From Candidatus Stahliibacteriota bacterium (GTDB taxonomy: Bacteria; Hydrothermota; Tepidihabitantia; SM23-42): DNA of 10,316 bases. The stretch is from the NCBI GenBank assembly GCA_030670605.1, contig DAOVBK010000031.1:1-10316 (forward strand), read 5' to 3'. Below, piece by piece: positions 5,136 through 10,316 of the stretch (positions are counted from its first letter, which is position 1; each line of letters opens with the position of its first letter). The notes below the pieces were generated by a model. That model was not told where the DNA came from, did no database searches, and was given only the letters and a program-made list of their open reading frames with translations. Both the position numbers and the translations under genes were made by a program.

Positions 5136-6080
5136 ATGATGAGGTATCTACTCTGCGTACTACTTATTATCCCCCTGCTCTTGAACTGCCCGAAGAAATA
5201 CACACCGAAGGTCGATAAGATCCAAGTCTACTATCTCGGCTCGCTTTACGAGGATATATACCGTGAACCACCTCTCTTATCAGGAACACCGGCAATGAAG
5301 GGTATTGTCATCGGACATCTTGAAACAGAACCTCCCATCCTTAGATACATCCTCGGTAAACTCGGCTTTTTCGCACTGCTCGATGAGTTTCCTATTGACT
5401 ATGTCATGAGCGACACGCTCGTCTACAACGTCCATTACCTCTCAATACCAAGAGACCTCGGGTACGGAATCAAAAACTACGAAGGCATACGCTTTGCCAT
5501 CGCGCGCAGAGGTTCTGACAGCCTCACAATCAATGATGAAGTACAGCTCACCCTCATAAAACAACGCAGTGATATCTTGTGGCTTATTGACAACGATTTC
5601 ATTAAAACTACGCCGCGAAGGATCGACTTTTATGTTGAAAACCGCCAACTGGCAGATACAAGTATTGCCGCACTTGAGGTCGAACCAGATACTGTATTAA
5701 TGAACAAGGTCGCAGCGTTCCGAAACCGCCTCGACACGCTCCTCAGTACAACGTTCATCCTTGCCGGCGAGGACCTCAGTGAATTCATACTGTCAACCAT
5801 TGCCGAACGAGTAGATGTCAACGTGATTGCCTATCCACCAAGTATGGTCGTTGTGCAACCGCAGTCAGATACAGTAACGCTTTTCGAAACGATCAATAGC
5901 ATTGATTGGACAGTACGAATGCAAAAGGTTACAGACATGGCAAACAAAGACGTATCACAGCTTGTGGATGAAAGTGGCTACACACTGTGGGGACGTGTGC
6001 AGAAAACGAATACGTGCCTTGTTCCGGATGTCCAGGGGAAAAATCTTTTTGATTTATTCTATCCCCTTGAGGGAGAGTAG
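5136..6080 (+). CDS. Unrecognised lipoprotein
   Basis: This 314-residue protein starts with a short lipoprotein-type signal: basic MMR, hydrophobic YLLCVLLIIPLLL, then N-C at residues 17-18. The lipobox LLNC is atypical because of Asn before the cysteine, but the charged KKYTPK just after it fits a lipidated N-terminus. The remainder (DKIQVYYLGSLYEDIY onward) is a soluble alpha/beta-looking domain with no motif I recognise. It contains many Asp/Thr-rich turns and a C-terminal stretch, YTLWGRVQKTNTCLVPDVQG. Translation may begin at ATG 5136 or, judging from promoter spacing, at ATG 5139. It is first in a same-strand run leading into a membrane protein and an ABC importer, which suggests an envelope role but does not define one. 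Confidence 0.7.
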   Translation: MMRYLLCVLLIIPLLLNCPKKYTPKVDKIQVYYLGSLYEDIYREPPLLSGTPAMKGIVIGHLETEPPILRYILGKLGFFALLDEFPIDYVMSDTLVYNVHYLSIPRDLGYGIKNYEGIRFAIARRGSDSLTINDEVQLTLIKQRSDILWLIDNDFIKTTPRRIDFYVENRQLADTSIAALEVEPDTVLMNKVAAFRNRLDTLLSTTFILAGEDLSEFILSTIAERVDVNVIAYPPSMVVVQPQSDTVTLFETINSIDWTVRMQKVTDMANKDVSQLVDESGYTLWGRVQKTNTCLVPDVQGKNLFDLFYPLEGE

Positions 6081-6734
6081 GTGACGCGCATGCGTGTGCA
6101 CTGGCGAAGACTGATTTGGGTCATTTTCATCTGTGCGTACAGTGCGCTTTTCTTCTACAATCTATTGAACCCCTTTTCCAACTGGCACATACCATACGTA
6201 TACACACTGGTGCTCATTATCTGGCTTTGTTTCGAATACTATGAGAAACGGTTGTTTTTTCAAACGGGCTTTGCACCGCTCCCTGCATATAGCTGGCCTC
6301 TCCGAGCGGCTTTTGCGCTCTTTTTCTATTCATCCTTGGTCATTGGTATTTCGACAATCGTGTGGTGGCACAGCAATCAAATACCATTGTATCCCGTTGT
6401 ACACGTATTTGGATTCATCGCACTCATTGCCTCAGTCATACTCAGAAGACGGATGTTGCATAACAAAAACGTCACCAGGAAAACGATTTCACAGTTCTAT
6501 GTAGGTATTCTTCTGTTAATCGCTTCGCTTGCGCTTGGCTACGGTTCGCTGCTTCTTGTTGCGTATGTGCTCGTGATCGGATGTCCACTCGTGCTGCTCA
6601 TGAGACACCATGAGTACACACTACTTGCGACAGTAGAGGCGTTTGCCCAAACACACAAGAAGAAGAACCGTGAAGAGCTATGGCAGTTCTATATTGAAAA
6701 GCAGCAGAAAAAGACAAAAAGGAAACGAAAGTAG
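6081..6734 (+). CDS. Six-helix integral membrane protein, possibly ICMT-like fold
   Basis: This 217-residue protein has about six membrane segments (roughly 11-29, 36-53, 72-95, 104-122, 138-154, 157-174) and a very basic, cytoplasmic-looking tail ending KKTKRKRK. The layout of the last third, ISQFYVGILLLIASLALGYG followed by a helix and RHHEYTLLATVEAF, loosely recalls isoprenylcysteine carboxyl methyltransferase-type membrane enzymes. There RHPxYxG precedes a helical hairpin and an EE-x2-L-x3-F segment. The His-Pro of that motif is missing, so this is a weak structural suggestion only. The start is GTG at 6081, right after the upstream stop, with GGGAG-like bases upstream; ATG at 6090 is an alternative. 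Being contiguous with the lipoprotein gene implies co-translation. Confidence 0.65.
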   Translation: MTRMRVHWRRLIWVIFICAYSALFFYNLLNPFSNWHIPYVYTLVLIIWLCFEYYEKRLFFQTGFAPLPAYSWPLRAAFALFFYSSLVIGISTIVWWHSNQIPLYPVVHVFGFIALIASVILRRRMLHNKNVTRKTISQFYVGILLLIASLALGYGSLLLVAYVLVIGCPLVLLMRHHEYTLLATVEAFAQTHKKKNREELWQFYIEKQQKKTKRKRK

Positions 6735-6786
6735 TATCTTTTTCTGTTTTTCAATTTCTCGTACCGTCATCTCACGCTTTCTCACT

Positions 6787-7656
6787 ATGAAGGATATGTT
6801 TCACCATACCATCAGTGATAGCAGACGGACACACGGAGTACAGAAGCATAAAAAGTACACAAAGCTATTCCCATACATATTCTTGTCTGTTATTTTTCTG
6901 CTCGCGTGCGAACGCACCACGCACTCCGAGGGTATGCGCGTCGTATCGCTCTCACCAGCAATGACAGAGATTATCTTCGCGCTCCATGCAGAAGATGCCC
7001 TCGTCGGCGTAACAACATTCTGCGATTTTCCTGAACGCGCGCAGCAAAAGAGCACGGTCGGTGATTTTTCGAATCCGTCAATCGAAAGAATTATCGCGCT
7101 TAAGCCGAGCCTCGTCATCATTAATCTTCCGGAACAGTCGAGAATACAGAAGCAACTCGAACAACTCAACATACCGGTTTTTACTTCCTCACCGACATCG
7201 CTGCGTGTTCTATACACAGAAGTCACTGAATTTGGACGATTGCTGAACAGACATGCTGAGGCAGAATCACTTGTCCGTTACATGCAGACGAACATACGAC
7301 CGCACACGACAGGAGCGGCAACCATGGTATACATAGAGCTCTCACCACGTCCACTCGTCACGATCGGCGGACAGAGCTATCTCAATGAAATGCTCGAGAT
7401 GGCAGGTGGCATGAATATTTTTTCGGATCTCGCGAAACCGTATCCGGTTGTTGGTCAGGAAGCGATCATAAAACGAAACCCGGAGATCATCATCGTGTTA
7501 CACCCGGGACGCATCGCTGATCGATTGGGATGGCAGCGCATCACCGCCGTCAGGAACAATAGAATCTATACTGACCTCGATGAAGACCTGCTCATGAGAC
7601 CAGGTCCCCGTCTCGTTGACGGGTTTCGCGCACTTGTGAAGTGTATCCATGAATAA
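6787..7656 (+). CDS. btuF: BtuF-like substrate-binding lipoprotein of an ABC importer
   Basis: This 289-residue protein has a lipobox, FLLAC (Cys41), after a hydrophobic core (27-40). The mature region starts with the helical-backbone (TroA/BtuF) signature RVVSLSPAMTEIIFAL (51-66), then LVGVTTFCDFP and VGDFSNPSIERIIALKPSLVI. The C-terminal lobe contains GGQSYLNEMLEMAGG and NPEIIIVLHPG, as in cobalamin and siderophore binders. It would capture a corrinoid or iron-chelate ligand outside the inner membrane and deliver it to the permease. The exact ligand is uncertain. It overlaps the permease gene by 8 nt. No ribosome-binding site precedes the ATG at 6787; the ATG at 6796 is an alternative start. 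The N-terminal region before the hydrophobic core is unusually long (about 26 residues). Confidence 0.86.
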   Translation: MKDMFHHTISDSRRTHGVQKHKKYTKLFPYIFLSVIFLLACERTTHSEGMRVVSLSPAMTEIIFALHAEDALVGVTTFCDFPERAQQKSTVGDFSNPSIERIIALKPSLVIINLPEQSRIQKQLEQLNIPVFTSSPTSLRVLYTEVTEFGRLLNRHAEAESLVRYMQTNIRPHTTGAATMVYIELSPRPLVTIGGQSYLNEMLEMAGGMNIFSDLAKPYPVVGQEAIIKRNPEIIIVLHPGRIADRLGWQRITAVRNNRIYTDLDEDLLMRPGPRLVDGFRALVKCIHE

Positions 7657-8554
7657 GTTCATACCTATTATTATCGTCTTTATCATTGCAATTGTGATCG
7701 GTATTTTTGTCGGACCAGCAGCACCGAGCGCGGAAATAATGCAATTACGTCTGTCCCGCGTGATCCTCGGTATCTGTGCTGGCGGCATACTGGGCTTCTG
7801 TGGCGCAATCCTACAGGGTCTTTTTGGCAATCCGCTTGTTGAACCGTACACCCTCGGTTCAGCATCTGGTGCTGCGCTTGGCGGTTCTATTGGGATTCTT
7901 CTATTCGGTACGATTAGCCCGGTCTTTGCTTTTGTTGGTGCACTCGGTGTCGGGCTTTTTGTCTATACCATTGCCCGCCGCAAAGGAGGGTTTTTGCGGG
8001 ACCGGCTGATCCTCGCGGGTGTCGTTATGAGTTTCTTGTGTTCATCACTGGTCATGATCGTCATGGTCATGGGTGGACGCGAGCTCTATGAAATCCTCTA
8101 CCTTTTAATGGGGTATCTTGGCATTATCATTAATGCGACAAATCGCTTTCTTGTCATCTTTCTCATCGTTATGTCGCTTATACTCGTCGTCTATTTGTAC
8201 CGGTACTACAGAGAACTCGACATTATCTCTCAAGGATTAGAAACCGCGACCGGACTCGGCATTGATGTCCAGAAAATCTCCATCATTATTTTCTTCACGA
8301 CCTCGCTCATCATTGGGCTGACCGTATCTGTCGTCGGTGCCATCGGTTTTGTTGGACTCGTCATTCCACATATTGCACGGCTCCTGTTCGGACCACGACA
8401 TATATACAACTTGCCTGCTTCCTTCATTCTCGGGGCAACATTCCTGCTCCTCGCTGATACGCTAGCACGTACGATAACCGTCTATGAGCTGCCCGTCGGT
8501 GTTGTCACATCATTGATCGGCGTACCGTTTTTCATTTATATCTACCGAAAGTAG
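7649..8554 (+). CDS. btuC: FecCD/BtuC-family ABC importer permease
   Basis: This 301-residue polytopic permease has the family blocks in order. RLSRVILG is at 34-41, LQGLFGNPLVEPYTLGSASG at 55-74 and the coupling segment GAIGFVGLVIPHIARLLFG at 230-248. LADTLART (268-275) and ELPVGVVTSLIGVPFF (280-295) complete the set. It is slightly shorter than E. coli BtuC (326), with a compact N-terminus. Permeases of this family form a homodimeric channel for vitamin B12, haem or iron-siderophores. The tight overlap with the binding protein and the 1-nt gap to the ATPase show a complete importer operon. Confidence 0.92.
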   Translation: MNKFIPIIIVFIIAIVIGIFVGPAAPSAEIMQLRLSRVILGICAGGILGFCGAILQGLFGNPLVEPYTLGSASGAALGGSIGILLFGTISPVFAFVGALGVGLFVYTIARRKGGFLRDRLILAGVVMSFLCSSLVMIVMVMGGRELYEILYLLMGYLGIIINATNRFLVIFLIVMSLILVVYLYRYYRELDIISQGLETATGLGIDVQKISIIIFFTTSLIIGLTVSVVGAIGFVGLVIPHIARLLFGPRHIYNLPASFILGATFLLLADTLARTITVYELPVGVVTSLIGVPFFIYIYRK

Positions 8555-8555
8555 A

Positions 8556-9359
8556 ATGGTAGTCATCGAAGCACACAACATTCACTTTGCGTACAATGCG
8601 GAAAATGTAATATGCGATGTATCTGTTTCCATCGAGCACAGTGCATTTCTTGCGATCATCGGTCCGAATGGCGCGGGGAAATCAACACTCTTACGAATTC
8701 TCGGCGGCGTACTCAAACCCCAGCACGGTATTGTGTGTATGTTTGGTCAAAGTATCAATGCCGTGGAGAGAAAAACACGCGCCCAGCACATCGCATTCGT
8801 ACCACAGGAGACATACTTTGCATCCGATTTTTCGGTCGAAGAGATCGTCTCCATGGGCCGATATCCATATATCAGCGCGTTTCAACGTGAACAGAGGACC
8901 GACCGAGAAGCAATAGAACATGCGCTCGAATACACAGAGACACTGCAGTTCCGCACACGACAGATTAATTCCCTTTCTTCTGGTGAACGCCAGCGCGTTG
9001 TGCTTGCCCGTGCCTTAGCACAGGAGCCGAAAATACTTCTCCTTGATGAACCAACCAGTCATCTTGACCTCAGACATCAGCATGCCATTATGGAGATGCT
9101 TAAACGGTTGAATACGGAGGGACTCACCGTGATCACCGTGCATCACGATCTGAATCTCGCGGGTCTTTACTGTGAACACCTTCTTCTCATGAATGAAGGA
9201 ACTGTCTATGCGGAAGGAACACCTCAGTCACTTCTCTCCGAATCAGTGCTGCACGATGTGTACAAGACAGACGTAACCGTTGTACAGCACCCGCACAAAA
9301 ACATTCCACAGATTTTCTTACGTCCGAAAGGAGATGACCATGAAAATCATACACCATAA
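8556..9359 (+). CDS. btuD: ABC importer ATPase (BtuD/FepC family)
   Basis: This 267-residue protein has an intact nucleotide-binding domain. Walker A GPNGAGKST is at 36-44, the Q-loop Gln at 84, the signature LSSGERQ at 140-146 and Walker B LLLDEP at 161-166. The D-loop SHLDL is at 168-172 and the switch histidine lies in HHDLN (196-200). The segment MGRYPYISAF (100-109) after the Q-loop is typical of the B12/siderophore-transporter subgroup. All catalytic residues are present, so it should energise import with the permease one base upstream. The last 20 nt overlap the start of the YjbQ gene, whose ribosome-binding site lies within this coding sequence. Confidence 0.93.
   Translation: MVVIEAHNIHFAYNAENVICDVSVSIEHSAFLAIIGPNGAGKSTLLRILGGVLKPQHGIVCMFGQSINAVERKTRAQHIAFVPQETYFASDFSVEEIVSMGRYPYISAFQREQRTDREAIEHALEYTETLQFRTRQINSLSSGERQRVVLARALAQEPKILLLDEPTSHLDLRHQHAIMEMLKRLNTEGLTVITVHHDLNLAGLYCEHLLLMNEGTVYAEGTPQSLLSESVLHDVYKTDVTVVQHPHKNIPQIFLRPKGDDHENHTP
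9327..9333 (+). promoter_or_regulatory. Shine-Dalgarno site deciding the YjbQ start
   Basis: AAAGGAG lies 6 nt before the ATG at 9340 but directly abuts the ATG at 9334, so 9340 is the better start. The site is inside the ATPase gene, consistent with operon translation. Confidence 0.75.
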
Positions 9360-9759
9360 GCTCACGAAAAAAACAAAAGGAAGCGGAGATCTCATAGACA
9401 TCACACAAGAGATCTCACATGCACTCCACAAATCAGGTCTCAAGAACGGAATGGTGACGGTGTTCAACATTGGTTCGACTGCCGCAATCACCACGTTCGA
9501 GTTTGAGCCGGGTCTTATTCACGACATACAAGAACTTTATGAGAAGCTCGTGCCCTCGAAAAAACATTATGCGCATGATGAAACGTGGGGTGATGCGAAC
9601 GGTTTCAGCCACCTGCGTGCAGCACTTCAGGGGCCATCGCTCACCATACCCTTTGAGAATGGCGAGCTGCTTCTTGGAACGTGGCAACAGGTTGTTCTCG
9701 CCGAATTCGACAACCGACCCCGACAGCGGCAGATTGTTGTCCAGACGATCGGTGAATAG
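9340..9759 (+). CDS. YjbQ/UPF0047 family protein
   Basis: This 139-residue protein is the usual family size. Family blocks seen are KNGMVTVFNIGSTAAITTFE (35-54), HYAHDETWGDANGFSHLRAA (76-95), GPSLTIPFENGELLLGTWQQ (98-117) and VVLAEFDNRPRQRQIVVQ (118-135). In this subgroup GSTAAI replaces the HTTAAI of E. coli YjbQ. Family members form small trimers. Some can substitute for thiamine-phosphate synthase when overproduced, but the natural function is unsettled. The gene is the last of the importer operon, overlapping the ATPase gene by 20 nt. It ends 1 nt from the stop of the convergent nuclease gene, leaving no room for an intergenic terminator. Confidence 0.9.
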   Translation: MKIIHHKLTKKTKGSGDLIDITQEISHALHKSGLKNGMVTVFNIGSTAAITTFEFEPGLIHDIQELYEKLVPSKKHYAHDETWGDANGFSHLRAALQGPSLTIPFENGELLLGTWQQVVLAEFDNRPRQRQIVVQTIGE

Positions 9760-9760
9760 G

Positions 9761-10316
9761 CTACTCGATCACCTCAATCTGTGATGTGCTCTTGAGAATG
9801 ATCTCTGGCTTTCCCTTGTACTCCTTGATCAACCCTCGTACCCTGACCCTACGATTCAAATAGTATTCTTCGGGATGCGGCGGGAATGCAGCAAAATCAC
9901 TCGCAAATATGACCGCGGTAAAATATTTTCTCCAGTCTTCATGGAAATTGAGAAAACAGACCTTGCCGGTGTTGTTGGACGCGACAATAAGGCCTTCAAC
10001 CGTCTTAACCTGGCCATAATACTTGTCTGCTGAGCGCCACGAAACCGCGTCATTCTTCCCAGGTGTATACACCTTCGTGCGTGTGTATGCTGTGTCCGGC
10101 ATCTGGAAAACAGGAAATGACCAGAGCCCTCGACTATTACGGATGGCTGTTTTCTCCAGGGCTTCGAGCTCTCGTCTGTACAGCGTGTCCGGCGGATAAC
10201 ACCGTGTCTCTGCATACCCCATCCGGATGAGTTCTCCATTCACAAACAGACCGTCAACATAGACGTACCGCAAGAGCCGGTCATATTCATCTGTATTTGT
10301 GACATCTGCCTCGAGC
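9761..10316 (-). CDS. Staphylococcal-nuclease-like protein with C-terminal extra domain (N-terminus outside window)
   Basis: The frame is open to the right edge and reads LEADVTNTDEYDRLLRYVYV, then DGLFVNGELIRMGYAE. This is the second half of an SNase domain: the Arg in YDRLLRY corresponds to Arg87 of thermonuclease, and YRRELEALEKTA and GLWS close the fold. The metal-site aspartates would lie upstream, outside the window, so activity cannot be judged. A linker leads to a second domain of about 85 residues (VEGLIVASNNTGKVCFLNFH, FTAVIFASDF, LNRRVRVRGLIKEYKGKPEI). It looks like an OB-fold nucleic-acid-binding module, an arrangement seen in other bacterial SNase proteins. The protein probably cuts DNA or RNA, perhaps outside the cell. 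It is convergent with the YjbQ gene. Confidence 0.87.
   Translation of the reverse strand, partial: LEADVTNTDEYDRLLRYVYVDGLFVNGELIRMGYAETRCYPPDTLYRRELEALEKTAIRNSRGLWSFPVFQMPDTAYTRTKVYTPGKNDAVSWRSADKYYGQVKTVEGLIVASNNTGKVCFLNFHEDWRKYFTAVIFASDFAAFPPHPEEYYLNRRVRVRGLIKEYKGKPEIILKSTSQIEVIE

Noticed and set aside
5630..5821. Minus-strand open frames within the lipoprotein gene
   Set aside because: These are shadow frames of a gene with a promoter and signal peptide; no independent support.

Overview
The window is about 10.3 kb of a diderm bacterial chromosome. Two genes carry lipoprotein signals, and one secreted protein ends in a Por/T9SS-type sorting domain. That combination fits the Fibrobacterota-Chlorobiota-Bacteroidota sphere or an uncultivated relative such as candidate division WOR-3 or KSB1. 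The taxonomic guess is inference; no rRNA or other decisive marker is present.

Left block (1-2464, plus strand): the 3' part of a D-alanine-D-alanine ligase overlaps by 4 nt a kanamycin-nucleotidyltransferase-like gene. After a strong Shine-Dalgarno sequence comes a prohibitin-like SPFH membrane protein. A terminator hairpin at 2486-2524 closes the block.

Minus-strand pair (2498-3992, promoter near 4049-4076): a secreted T9SS type A sorting-domain protein followed 37 nt later by a Nudix hydrolase.

Non-coding and repeat zone (about 4004-5135): a 0.5-kb intergenic stretch made partly of short degenerate tandem repeats and hairpins, then a small DUF2007 gene. Directly after its stop codon is a miniature inverted-repeat element that has itself been interrupted by a second one. 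Removing the inner element plus one copy of a 5-bp duplication restores a perfect 26-bp terminal inverted repeat. The inner element contains a third palindromic repeat.

Right block (5136-9759, plus strand): an unrecognised lipoprotein, a six-helix membrane protein, a BtuF/BtuC/BtuD-type (FecCD-family) ABC importer and a YjbQ-family protein, all tightly packed. The promoter of this block and that of the DUF2007 gene have the same geometry: TTGACA, 16 nt, TATAAT, then a start codon 5 nt later. This predicts leaderless mRNAs. A convergent, partial staphylococcal-nuclease-like gene with a C-terminal extra domain runs off the right edge.

The most noteworthy features are the nested miniature elements and the matched leaderless promoters. 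No defence island, CRISPR array or clearly new multi-gene system is visible.
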